Shown here: positions 48,096-59,592 of the stretch, in pieces
Numbering within the stretch: the stretch's first letter is position 1
Layout of the letters: the number at the start of each line of letters is the position of its first letter
Assembly: GCA_009667805.1 (NCBI GenBank)
Contig: CM019064.1
Coordinates: 112,690,328 to 112,754,327, forward strand
From: Leptobrachium leishanense
Lineage: Eukaryota > Chordata > Amphibia > Anura > Megophryidae
Length of the DNA stretch: 64,000 nucleotides
Reading direction: 5' to 3'
Program-made: the position numbers and the translations under genes
The notes under the pieces: model-generated
What the model was told of the DNA's origin: nothing
What the model saw: only the letters and a program-made list of their open reading frames with translations
Database searches by the model: none

Positions 48096-48297
48096 TCCGC
48101 TCACTCTCTCATGCCTTGCACGAGGCTGCTGATGTCTTTCCTAGCCAGCACACCCCCTTTCCTGTTCCTCTTGCAAAGGTTTCTGGGAGATGGAATTCGT
48201 TTTTGTCCAGCATAGTCCACAATGTCTCCACTCTGTCTCCCTCTAGTGGCAGCAATAATTCAATGCACCAGAATACAGTCTTTAAAGCAGCGCTACA
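48096..48297 (-). repeat. 5' LTR of the gag-protease element, proximal part
   Basis: It matches 38677-38872 and ends at the TGTAGCGCTG start (minus strand) of the LTR. Confidence 0.9.
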
Positions 48298-48311
48298 TAT
48301 ATATGAATGTA

Positions 48312-49930
<1,619 letters not shown>

Positions 49931-49932
49931 TA

Positions 49933-50106
49933 TCTATACACATAGCATACATAACAAAAACTTTAGCATTATTTTAAGTAGTATGCACTGTATATTGTAT
50001 GTTTTATATATGTTATACTTATGATGGGATTTTGTTTCATTTTAAAAACCTGCCTACATTTGCCACAATAAAACTATTGTTTATTAATTTGTCACGTTGG
50101 CATTAT
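49933..50106. other. No gene recognised
   Basis: Short AT-rich spacer. Confidence 0.4.
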
Positions 50107-50535
50107 TAGGCTGGGGTCAGACGAGCGCATTTTTAACATGCGTTCTGGCGCACTTAATCACGGCCGCACTAGCAGCAAATGACGGGCAATGACAGCCAAT
50201 ATACGAAGTACGGTCGCACGAAAGTCCGGCCGCGCAACGCAAGTGGAAAATGAACGCATTTTTTCGAGAACGCAGAACCCCTAGTACAGACGTACAGAGT
50301 GCGCTGCGCCCGCTAGCGGTGTGTGTGTGTGATTTGGAGACGTCAGACCCTGCTCGTGTCCGGCCAACAAAACGTCCAGACGCAAAAAGTTTCCTGGTTT
50401 GGATTCGTAAAACATACGCACGAAAATGCGCATCGTATGACCGTTTTCGTATATTCCGTGAAAAAATACATCAATGCGTTCGGACGCACTTTTTTACATT
50501 CGCGTGTAAAAATGCTTTCGTTTGACCCTAGCCTC
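50107..50535. mobile_element. Second copy of the AAGGCTAGGGTCAGAC MITE
   Basis: The ends are 'taggctggggtcagac' and 'tttgaccctagcctc'. The interior, including 'acgaagtacggtcgcac', matches 15682-16111 in the same orientation. The flanking triplets do not match. Confidence 0.8.
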
Positions 50536-51261
50536 AAACCTTGTCAGGACTTGAATGAAAATATATTTCTACATTAGATACCAGCGCCAAAACAAGGATT
50601 TCTCTTAAAAAAAATGCTGGTAAGAGATGTCCTTTGGGGAAAAAAAATAAGCCATTCTAGAATCTGTGACCTTGAGAATCCCCAGGAAACCTTGAGAGAC
50701 TGTGGCATGTATGTGAAATTCAGAGATAAGACCAGTGATTTACCAGTTCTGCTAAAATTTCTGCTGGTGTATCTTAATACTGGATGTTAAAAGCACATCT
50801 GAATTATTAATTACAAGTACTCGGAATATGCAAACTGTACATTCAGGTTGGGAAGTGACAGCTGTATGCCACTGCATGAATACAAAATTACATAAACCAC
50901 ACAGTTTTTCACTATTAATCAGAATATGGTGACGAATAAGCAAATGATAATTAAAGTATATTCAGTATCACAACCACAAAAGATATACAATTCCAATGAT
51001 GATAGGATTTACTGCATTTTATGGCGGGATGCATGGACAAGTGGGTGGAAATCCCGCCTGAACACATGTCAAAAATTGCCATTCACAGCATACACGACTG
51101 ACCCAATTTTGTATTCCCGCAAAATCGTTGGGCTCAGTATTAAACCGTTGTTTCATGATATACATTGTGGTCACTGCGAGACAATATTGGCTATATTACC
51201 TTATTTTCTTTCCTTCAAAATGATTTTTAGATGGTGCTAACACTTATTTACTGGATCGAAT
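50536..51261. other. No gene recognised
   Basis: A 104-codon open frame on the plus strand (50926-51240) has no recognisable motif. No splice-bounded exon is apparent. A short TA run begins at about 51265. Confidence 0.35.
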
Positions 51262-51782
51262 TATATATATATATATATATTTTTTATTTTTTATTTTATT
51301 TTATACTGCTGATATCTTACATGTGCTTTGTTTTTCTCTTGTATGTTTAGTTAAGAAAATATTTACGCTATATGTGTCACTCTGTGTATTCATTTTGTGA
51401 TCTTTTGTGTTGGAAACTGCCCCCCCCCCACAGTATATTTACCTCACTTGCTCCTCTCTGTGTAGAATTAAGCATAGATTAGAGTCTATGGGTCAAGCAG
51501 TCGACTCACATCATTGTATTGTGTGGGATGTATTCAAAGGATATCACCAGGGGGTAGAAGTCTTTCAAGCTCCCTGTCATATCTCATTCAGCTGCCATCT
51601 CTTATCTCGAGAAGAATAGACAGCACAACACATCCCCTACAGCCTTATTGAGACGTCCCTCCTCCACACCACTAACTGTTAAATACTAAGCAATGCAATA
51701 CAGTACAGTAAAACATTTGCACAGATTCTGTTAAATGCTACATCATGGGAATAATCTACAAAATGGAAACAGGAGATAAAAC
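51262..51782. mobile_element. Uninterrupted relative of the 24967 TTAA element
   Basis: It is the reverse complement of 33383-33500 joined to 25060-25455: 'ctgatatcttacatgtgctt' matches the right part and 'aacaggagataaaacacc' the left. This proves the boundaries of the insertions in the other copy. Its own left terminus is lost in TA/T-rich sequence. Confidence 0.75.
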
Positions 51783-52505
51783 ACCTGGGGCTACATTACG
51801 ATCTCCACGCTAAAACGGGGGCGGTAGGGAGAAAAAACTGCGTCTGCAGTTTCCCCCCTATCGCCCCCGTTTTAGCGTGGAATTACAATGCAGGCGATTA
51901 AAAAGCTGCCTGCGGGATGGGATGCTCGCGGCAGCGCTGAGCGCAGCCGCGAGCATCTACTTGATGGATTCCATAGGACTCCATTGAGTTTCCCTCTGCC
52001 GGTCACATGACCAGCAGGATCTCACCTCGCGAGATCCGGCCGGTCAGCGTAGTGATACGCAGGGAGAGACTGGGGGGACTTTTTCCCCCAGTCTTTCCCT
52101 GCTCCCGCCGGATGGAGGAGGTGGTTGGAGCTGCGGTCCTCGTTGCGGGACAGGAGGTGAGTATACAATGCTTTTTTTTTGGATGGTGTTAACGGATTCT
52201 GCAGAAGTGGAATCCGTTAACATCAAGTCCTGGCTCTGGTTAACTTTCCGCTAACCAGAGCCAGACGTTAATCAGCACTGGGACTTTGTAATCCTAACAC
52301 TGATTAACACTTTGTGCTTCCCATGTTAAGTATAGGGAGTGCAAAGTACAGTAACCTCGCACTGAAAAGCACAAGGTACCAAACGCAAATGGGCTACTTA
52401 ACCCGTTTTTGTTTGGATTGTAATATGCGGTAGACACCGCAGCTAACGTTAATGCTCACGCAGGTGAGCGTTAACGTTAGCGTTAAGAGTGTAATGTGGC
52501 CCCTA
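51783..52505. mobile_element. Copy of the 0.73-kb TIR element family
   Basis: The ends GGGGCTACATTAC and GTAATGTGGCCCC are inverted repeats. A palindrome near the left end pairs 'ccacgctaaaacgggggcg' with its inverse at 51867-51885. Blocks such as 'gactttgtaatcctaa' are shared with 25456-26186 and 4325-4635. Confidence 0.7.
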
Positions 52506-53296
52506 AAGGGTTATTCACAGAGCACTGAAATGTCGCTGACACTTTGGGGAATTAAATTTCTCCACCCTGCTGTGAATTCGGCATTCACCACAGGGTCTCC
52601 GAAGTGCAGCGAATCGGCCCCCGACACCAACCCGCCGCAAACCTTTTTTCTGAAAAAAAAGCCTAAAAGATCCAAAATAAATAATAATTAATAAAGAGAC
52701 TTTTTACTGCAGATTAAAATAATAAACGGTTTATTAGATATTGACTAAAAACAGGAATATTTTTAACTAGGGTTGGTACTGATTAAAATTTTCATGTTCG
52801 ATTAATCAATTTTTTTTTAATCGATTAATTTCAATTAATTATAATGCACATACAGATCCAACTACTTTTAGCTGATCTGCTTGGGTCTTGGGCCCTGGGT
52901 CCTGCGTCTGAGCCCTGGGTCTTGGGTCTGGGGTCTTGGGCCTGGGCCCTGGGGTCTGGATCTTGGGGTCTGGGGCTTGGGGTCTGGGCCCTGGGTCTTG
53001 TCTGAGGCCTGGTGTGTGCCTGGGGTCTGGGCCTTGCTGGGGTTTGGCTGGGTCCGAGGCTGAACTGAGACAGGCAGCACCATACTCACCGCTCCTCTGC
53101 TGCCTTCTCGTCTGCGCCAGTCAATTCAAAGATGTTAACGATTAATCGATTAATTAATCGTTAATTTCCCCAGACCTATTTTTAACATTGAAGCCTATGG
53201 GATTCACCTGAATAAACCTGCCGAATGAAACCACCGAACAGCAGGGCATTTCTCTACCATTTCTCTGCTGTTCGGTGTTCTGTGGATATATTAACC
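52506..53296. mobile_element. Diverged copy of the 22201 element, interrupted
   Basis: It shares 'gggttattcacagag'-type ends, 'aacggtttattagatattga' and 'attgaagcctatgggattc' with 22201-23093. It is interrupted by a hAT-type element at 52768. Confidence 0.7.
52768..53178. mobile_element. Small hAT-type element with G-rich minisatellite
   Basis: The ends TAGGGTTGG and CCAGACCTA are inverted, and a perfect 8-bp duplication, TTTTTAAC, flanks it (52760-52767 and 53179-53186). ATCGATTAAT motifs lie at both ends. Positions 52884-53050 are a GGGTCTGGGxC-type tandem repeat. It resembles the TAGGACTGC element at 23232 in ends and design. Confidence 0.85.
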
Positions 53297-53875
53297 ACTG
53301 CCTCTCTTTCTTTTTCATTTTTATCTCTGTGACCCCTTCTTTTTCATCGTTTTGTGACCCCCTCTCTTTTTCATTTCTCTCTCTGTGACCCTTTCTTTTT
53401 CATTTCTCTCTCTCTCTGTGACCCCTTTTTTTTCATTTCTCTGTGACCTCTTTCTTTTTCATTTCTCTCTCTGTGACCCCTTCTTTTTCATCGCTCTGTG
53501 ACCCCCTTTCCTTTTTATTTCTCTCTGTGGCCCCCTCTCTTTTTCATTTCTCTCTCTGTGTGACCCCCTCTCTTTTTCATTTCTCTCTGTGACCTCCTTT
53601 CTTTTTCATTTCTCTCTGTGACCTCCTTTCTTTTTCATTTCTTTCTGTGACCCCCTTTCTTTTTCATTTCTCTCTGTGACCCCCTTTCTTTTTCATTTCT
53701 TTCTGTGACCCCCTTTCTTTTTCATTTCTCTCTCTGACCCCTTTTCTTTTTCATTTCTTTCTGTGACCCTTTCTTTTTCATTTCTCTCTGTGACCCCCTT
53801 TCTTTTTCAATTCTAGCTGTGTGACCCCCTTTCTTTTTCATTTCTCGCTGTGTGACCCCCTTTCTTTTTCACAGC
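53297..53875. repeat. Pyrimidine-rich minisatellite, about 29 bp
   Basis: Around twenty units of the type TGACCCCCTTTC followed by TTTTTCATTTCTCTCTG. Strong C/T bias on the plus strand. Confidence 0.9.
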
Positions 53876-54446
53876 AGGTTTCAGCTTATTCCTAAGGGGT
53901 TGTTCACTAAGAATAGGCATAGAAGTGCATGGCAAGTGCAGGTTTTCAGCCTACATTTTATGATGCACCCTCACCTGGCCTAAAATGTACAATTCCCCTG
54001 CAGATCTCCACTATTTACCACTTAGATAGCCAATAGGAGTATGTACTCTTAAACGGAACCATAGGCAAACCATACCAATAGGAGCTGAAACAGGGTCATG
54101 TGGTAGTGAAAGGAGACTTCAACAGACCGAAGACATCAGAGTGTAGGAGTGAAAGAAGAAAGATAATAAAAATGAAGAGAAGAATGAAGATAAGAGCATT
54201 ACAAGAATTCTATAATTAAACCACAAGACCTATGGTTTGTGAGAAAAGACATATTCTGATAAAAATGTATATTAGTCATTTTTACTACAACTGGTCATGT
54301 GATAAAAGAATTTGATATGGTCTGGAAAGGCTGGGCCAAAGGGAAATAAGTATTGTTTTAAATAGGATGGAAGAACAGTGAAGGAATCGTTATTCTTGGA
54401 TACAATAATTATAGGCCTGTATCCTGTAGTCGTACATCATACTTAC
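53876..54446 (-). other. Probable nme7 intron
   Basis: No repeat or gene recognised. It follows the splice donor of the nme7 exon on the minus strand. Confidence 0.5.
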
Positions 54447-54548
54447 AGGGTCTGCAGGTCCGCAGAATTCCCTCAAGCGCTGCGGAGCATCAGTCTGGCA
54501 TATTTCCAAAGCAACGCAAGGCCCGGAGCATAATTCAGCCACCATTTC
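54447..54548 (-). CDS. nme7: nme7 internal exon (second NDK domain)
   Basis: On the minus strand, TTTCTTGCAG precedes 102 bases open in phase 0, followed by GTAAGT at 54446-54441. The 34 codons read EMVAELCSGPCVALEI, then CQTDAPQRLREFCGPADP. This matches the part of vertebrate NME7 where SGPCVAxE and REFCGPADP occur in the C-terminal nucleoside diphosphate kinase domain. NME7 is a two-domain NDK-family protein associated with axonemes and the gamma-tubulin ring complex. The catalytic His lies in the next exon, which I could not find in the window. The exon starts and ends in phase 0. It is the only confident host coding segment here. Confidence 0.88.
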
Positions 54549-54917
54549 CTGCAAGAAATTAGGACATTTCTGAATGATATATATTCTGTTATTTACATTT
54601 CATGTACAGCATGTTCTTTTTTTCTTTCAGACAGTATAGAAGACAAGGGTCATGCTTTGCATTGCTAAAGGCTTATCACTAATGGACACCACAAACACCC
54701 TATAGTTCTCGGAATATACATGACGGCCCTTTGAGGATTGAAATAGATCTCAGGACAGAAAAATGAAAACTATTACATTATCCATAGCTTTTGGTTCTCA
54801 TACATCATGGAAGCTGAATATGCTCACAGAGGATGATGTCCTCTGGTCTTCATGAATACTTTGTGTACAATTCACACGCCAAGAAACACAAACTGCCTGC
54901 ATGTCAGTGTATACAAA
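54549..54917 (-). other. Probable nme7 intron
   Basis: It lies upstream of the acceptor on the minus strand. I found no further nme7 exon between here and 64000. Confidence 0.5.
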
Positions 54918-55055
54918 CACTGGGCAGTATTACAATGTTGGTGCTAACTTAACCAGAGCTGTTGTAAACGTAAAACCTCCATAGGCTATAATGGCTCTGG
55001 TAAGTTTACAACAGCTCTGGTTAAGTTAGCACCAACTTTGCAATATAGCTCACTG
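54918..55055. mobile_element. Short foldback MITE
   Basis: Almost perfect arms: 'gttggtgctaacttaaccag' with 'agctgttgtaaac', and the inverse at 54998-55045. The ends (CACTGGGCAGTATTAC and its inverse) resemble the TATTAC-type ends of the element at 17811. Confidence 0.75.
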
Positions 55056-55436
55056 TGTTTTAAGGATAGATGGAAGCAGTAAAATGTCTTTGAATTCATT
55101 ATAATACTCAAAACGAACCCTGTTACTGCACACAAATATATCTTAATTCATGTGAAATTCAATGCAGAGAGGGAACACAGGGGATTTTCCAAAAATGAGT
55201 ATCTACTATAAACATTTCACAAACTGCAAACATGACATACTGAGCAATGCAAACTAAATAAAAAGGTAGCAGTGGCTGAATAAGATGGCAAGACCAGAGC
55301 CTGGTACATTGGTGTGGATAGTCAGAAAGGTAGACAGACAAACAAATAGATTGATTACATTGATTGGAAAGACCGACAGAATTAATAGAATAGCTATATA
55401 TATATATATATATAATATATATATATACACACACAC
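55056..55436. other. No gene; TA/TATA tract at the end
   Basis: Unassigned sequence ending in (TA)n and (CA)n at 55393-55436. Confidence 0.4.
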
Positions 55437-55911
55437 TCACCAGCCACCTTATTAGTAACACCTGTTCAACTGCTTGTTACACAAATTGCTAATCAGCCAA
55501 TTGCATGGCAGCAACTTAATGCATTTAGGCATCTAGACGGGGTGAAGATGACTTGCTGAAGTTCAGACAGAGCATCAGAATGGGGAAAAAAGGGGATTTA
55601 AGTGACTTTAAACGTGGCATGGTTGTTGGTGCCAGACGGGCTGGTCTGAGTATTTTTTCAAAAACTGCTGATCTACTGGGATTTTCATGGACATCCATCT
55701 CTAGGGTTTACAGAGAATGGTCTGAAATAGAGAAAATATCCAGTGAGCGGCAGTTGTGTGGGGGAAAGTGCTTTGTTGATGTCAGAGGTCAGAAGAGAAT
55801 GGGCAGACTGGTTTGAGATGATAGAAAGGCAAACAGCAACTCAAATAACCATTCGTTTCAACCAAGGTATGCAGAATACCATCTCTGAACACACAACATG
55901 TTGAACCTTGA
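55437..55911 (+). mobile_element. Tc1-like element, 5' part only
   Basis: It begins with the terminal 'ccagccaccttattagtaac' and continues through the transposase helix-turn-helix (MGKKGDLSDFKRGMVVGARR, FSWTSISRVYREW) from 55580. Homology to the copy at 17450 ends at about 55911, before any catalytic residue. A frame break follows codon ~85. Confidence 0.85.
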
Positions 55912-56270
55912 GGCTGGCCATCCACCCGGTCCATATTTGTGCGATGGTGCGATCATCTGATACCGTCTGTCGCCATCTGACCATCCCACAACATGCAGGT
56001 GAATCAGACCTCTTACAATGCCTCCGACTTCCATCGGACGACTTCAGACAATTTTTTGCAAATACATCAGATTAGCGATCTTTCCCATTTCAGTGGGATT
56101 TGTCAGATGAAAATTAGACGATCTGGTACAAGTTACATGAAAAAAAGATGAATTGTATAGTAAACCGCCATGCCATGGCAGGGAAATTGTTCCGTATGAA
56201 AGGAAATTTAAATATGGTAGCTAATTCACTGTATACATATTTCTATAATCTAGTAATATTTGATAGCTAT
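55912..56270. other. Unassigned, beside Gmr1-type insertion
   Basis: It begins 'ctggccatccacccggtcca'. Possibly part of another inverted-repeat element, but no matching end is present. The last four bases, CTAT, are the target duplicated by the next element. Confidence 0.4.
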
Positions 56271-56728
56271 TGTGACGTTTGGGGGCCCACAGAGCACGTG
56301 CACAATGTCTTTCACAAACAAAACAGTTTTATTCACCCTTTCAGGGCAGTCAAAAAGGCAACATAATAAGTACACGCTTGGGTTCAGCGAAATTAAAGCA
56401 AAGTCCTGATCTTCAGCACAAATAAACAGAGAAATAATAGTGGCTCACCAACGCTTTAAACAGTCCCAAACCTAGGGAATCCTTTCCCCAGTATGTAGAA
56501 GCCTCTCCAGCAAGGCACAGCACGTCTCCTGCTTTTGGAACACAAACACACAGTTTCCACTGATTACTTTCCTTTTCCTGAAATCCCACCATCCTCTCTG
56601 GGAGCTGCTGGCTTTAAAACTCTTCCTGGACAGGAAGATTAACCCTGTGGTTGCCCTTAAAGGGTCCACAACCCAAATAGGGGTGAAACATATTGTCCAT
56701 CCAGGACCCAGCCCTGCCGACCTCTACA
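56271..56728 (-). repeat. 3' LTR of the Gmr1-type element
   Basis: It matches 61267-61723 with few differences. A C-rich run directly after 56728 is the polypurine tract on the minus strand. Confidence 0.92.
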
Positions 56729-57331
56729 TATCCCCCCCCTCTGTCTCAACGCGGAGGTGTTTGAGGCAACAGTAGACAGCCCACAATGCATCCGGGACAG
56801 GGCATCAGCATTTTGGTGCTGTTTCCCAGGCCTGTGTTCCACCACAAAGTTAAACTCCTGGAGAGACAGGAACCACCTGGTAACCCTGGCATTAGCGTGG
56901 CGGTGCTGCCTCATCCAGGTCAATGGGGCATGGTCAGACACTAAACGGAACTTCCTGCCCAACAGGAAGTATCTCAAAGAATCCAAGGCCCACTTTATGG
57001 CCAAGCCCTCTCTTTCCACCACAGCATAGTTTTTCTCCGCTGCCGTCAGTTTCCTACTAAGAAAAACCACGGGGTGCCCTTCCCCATTGACTTCTTGGGA
57101 TAGCACAGCCCCCAAACCCTCACTTGAGGCATCCGTCTGTACAATGAACTCCCTCATGAAATCAGGGACTACCAGCACTGGGTGCTGACACAACGCATTT
57201 TTAAGCTTCTCGAAGGCATCTTCAGCATTGGCATTCCATGGAATCATCACTGACTTCCTACCTTTCGTCAGGTCAGTCAATGGTGCAGCAATAGAGGCAA
57301 AATTGGGGACAAACCGCCGGTAATACCCCAC
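56657..57331 (-). pseudogene. Gmr1-type RNase H region
   Basis: This is the C-terminal end of pol, which removes template RNA. It starts in the RT connection (MGYYRRFVPNFASIAAPLTD) and has RNase H blocks: FIVQTDASSEGLGAVL (Asp), EREGLAIKWALDSLRYF (Glu) and LVSDHAPLTW (Asp). It ends with NADALSRMHC and runs a short way into the LTR. It is separated from the upstream pol frame by a one-base shift in an A run near 57395-57400. Confidence 0.92.
56729..56745 (-). promoter_or_regulatory. Polypurine tract of the Gmr1-type element
   Basis: The minus strand reads AGAGGGGGGGATA immediately before the LTR start TGTAGAGG. Confidence 0.8.
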
Positions 57332-57393
57332 TATACCCAGAAAAGCACGAACCTGCTTTTTCGTGAGGGGGCGTGGCCAGTTCTGGATAGCCT

Positions 57394-59592
57394 CTACTTT
57401 TTAAATTGTGGCTTTACCAGACCCCTGCCTACGACATATCCCAGGTACTTAGCTTCTTCCATCCCTACCGCACTTTTCTCAGGGTTAACAGTAAAGCCCG
57501 CTTTTCTCAAACCGTCCAAAACTGTCTGAACCCGGGGAAGATGGGACTCCCAATCTGGACTGAAGATGACAATGTCATCCAGGTAGACCGAGGTATATCT
57601 CAGGTAGGGGCGGAGCACCCTATCCATCGCTCGTTGGAAGGTGGCCGGGGCTGAGTGTAACCCAAAAGGCATCCGCTTATAATGAAAATGACCCTCTGGA
57701 GTGGAAAAAGCAGTCTTTTCCCTGGCTTCCTTAGTCAGGGGTATCTGCCAGTATCCCTTAGTAAGGTCCAGGGTGGTGATATAACGGGCCGGACCCAATT
57801 TCTCTATTAATTCATCCACCCTTGGCATGGGATACGCGTCAAATTTTGACACCTCGTTAAGTTTCCTGAAGTCATTGCAGAATCGCAGAGTGCCGTTGGG
57901 CTTCGGTACCAACACGACGGGGCTCGACCATTCACTCTGTGACTCCTCAATGACATCAAGCTGAAGCATTTTTTTAACCTCTTCAGAAACAGCCTTTCTA
58001 TGGGCTTCTGGGATGCGGTACGGCTTTACCCGAACCTTTACATGGGGTTCCGTCACAATATCATGTTTAATCCCGGACGCGTGTCCCGGTAGTCCTGAAA
58101 ACATGCCTTTGTTTCTTTGCAGAAACTCCTTAACTTCTTGGGTTTGGGGTTTAGACAGGGTGGCAGCAATGTGTACTGCATCAACACCATCAGACTCTAT
58201 ACCCACCCCAACCATGGCGGACACCTCTCGGTCTCTCCAGGGTTTTAACAAATTTATGTGGTAGATCTGGTATGGTTTTCTTTTCCCAGGCTGATGCACT
58301 CGGTAGTTTACTTCCCCTACTTTTTCAACCACCTCATATGGTCCCTGCCACTTGGCTAGGAACCGACTTTCCACCGTGGGTATAAGTACTGCTACCCGGT
58401 CCCCCACCTGAAATTGCCGCAGCTTGGCTGACCGGTTGTACACCCTTTTCTGGGCCTCCTGAGCTTTCTGCAAATGTTCCTGTACCAAAGGCATCACTTT
58501 AGAAATTCTCTCTCTCATCTGAGAGATATGTTCAATGAGCGATTTGTGTGGAGAGGACTCACTTTTCCATGTCTCCTTTACCAAATCTAGCAATCCCCGG
58601 GGTCTGCGACCATACACCAGCTCAAAAGGTGAAAACCCCGTGGAGGCCTGAGGAACCTCTCGAATAGCAAACAGCAGTGCGGGAAGCAAATGATCCCAGT
58701 CTCTTCCATCTCTCTGCACAACCCTTTTAAGCATCATTTTCAGAGTTTTGTTGAATCTTTCTACCAGACCATCCGTCTGAGGGTGATAAACAGATGTTCG
58801 CAACTGCTTGATTTGGAACAACTTGCACACATCTGCCATCACCCGGGACATAAATGGGGTCCCCTGGTCTGTCAAAATTTCCCTTGGCAGGCCAGTTCTC
58901 GAAAACATAAAAAACAACTCCCGCGCAATGGCCTTTGATGTAGGGTTTCTTAAAGGAACCGCCTCTGGATACCTTGTGGCATAATCAAGAACCACCAGGA
59001 TATAGCGGTGTCCCCGAGCAGACTTCTCTAAGGGACCCACTATATCCATAGCGATGCGCTCAAAGGGCACCTCAATTATTGGCAGAGGCACCAAGGGGTT
59101 CCTATAATGGGGTGCTGGGGCAGTTAACTGGCAAACAGGGCAGGAGGAACAGTACCTCTTAACTGCGGCACCAATCCCTGGCCAGTAAAACCGGTCTGTT
59201 ATCCGGGCCTCGGTTTTCTCAGCTCCCAGGTGACCACCTAGAGCATCATTGTGAGCCAGATCCAGCACCATTCTCTGGTAGGGCTGGGGTACTAGTAATT
59301 GTTCCACAATTTCTCCCCGAATTTCTGATACCCGGTAGAACAGATCATTATTGACCGCAAAGTGAGGAAATCTTTTCTCTGCATCTGGTGCTTGAGGTAC
59401 CCCACTGACAACAGTTACCTGTTCGCGAGCATTTATCAACATCGGGTCACCCATTTGAGCCCTGCCAAATGCCCCTCTGGACACATCTAAGTCAGGGTGT
59501 ACTGGATAAGAAGAACCCTCCCCCTCATCCACCCCAAGTGTAATATCAACAGGGGACAATTCCTCTTCATCCTCTCCTACCATAACCGGCAC
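57394..59592 (-). CDS. Gmr1-type pol: integrase then reverse transcriptase
   Basis: A 732-codon frame, open from about 59618. The integrase comes first: zinc-binding H-x4-H (HNDALGGH) and CPVC, core residues MDIVGPL, TDQGTPFMSRV and YHPQTDGLVERFNKTLK, then a GPY/F-type tail (AKWQGPYEVVEKV). The reverse transcriptase follows with SSPVVLVPKPNGTLRFCNDF, LDLTKGYWQIPL and VYLDDIVIFSP. It lies in the -1 frame relative to gag-protease and overlaps it by about 40 bases, so a ribosomal frameshift is the likely route of expression. The listed start codon is GTG and is probably not used. The frame ends early, in an A run before the RNase H. Confidence 0.93.
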   Translation of the reverse strand: MPVMVGEDEEELSPVDITLGVDEGEGSSYPVHPDLDVSRGAFGRAQMGDPMLINAREQVTVVSGVPQAPDAEKRFPHFAVNNDLFYRVSEIRGEIVEQLLVPQPYQRMVLDLAHNDALGGHLGAEKTEARITDRFYWPGIGAAVKRYCSSCPVCQLTAPAPHYRNPLVPLPIIEVPFERIAMDIVGPLEKSARGHRYILVVLDYATRYPEAVPLRNPTSKAIARELFFMFSRTGLPREILTDQGTPFMSRVMADVCKLFQIKQLRTSVYHPQTDGLVERFNKTLKMMLKRVVQRDGRDWDHLLPALLFAIREVPQASTGFSPFELVYGRRPRGLLDLVKETWKSESSPHKSLIEHISQMRERISKVMPLVQEHLQKAQEAQKRVYNRSAKLRQFQVGDRVAVLIPTVESRFLAKWQGPYEVVEKVGEVNYRVHQPGKRKPYQIYHINLLKPWRDREVSAMVGVGIESDGVDAVHIAATLSKPQTQEVKEFLQRNKGMFSGLPGHASGIKHDIVTEPHVKVRVKPYRIPEAHRKAVSEEVKKMLQLDVIEESQSEWSSPVVLVPKPNGTLRFCNDFRKLNEVSKFDAYPMPRVDELIEKLGPARYITTLDLTKGYWQIPLTKEAREKTAFSTPEGHFHYKRMPFGLHSAPATFQRAMDRVLRPYLRYTSVYLDDIVIFSPDWESHLPRVQTVLDGLRKAGFTVNPEKSAVGMEEAKYLGYVVGRGLVKPQFKK

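Larger units (their letters stand above)
38062..48297 (-). mobile_element. Gypsy-type LTR element, gag-protease only, with nested insertion
   Basis: It has LTRs of about 0.81 kb at 38062-38872 (3') and 41747-48297 (5', split by the chromovirus at 42408-48095). The internal region of 2.9 kb encodes a gag with two zinc knuckles and an aspartic protease. There is no reverse transcriptase, RNase H or integrase. Minus orientation follows from the ORFs and a polypurine tract next to the 3' LTR. I found no convincing flanking duplication. Confidence 0.85.

Noticed and set aside
50926..51240. 104-codon plus-strand frame
   Set aside because: No motif, no splice context and no likely start; length is within chance for AT-balanced DNA.
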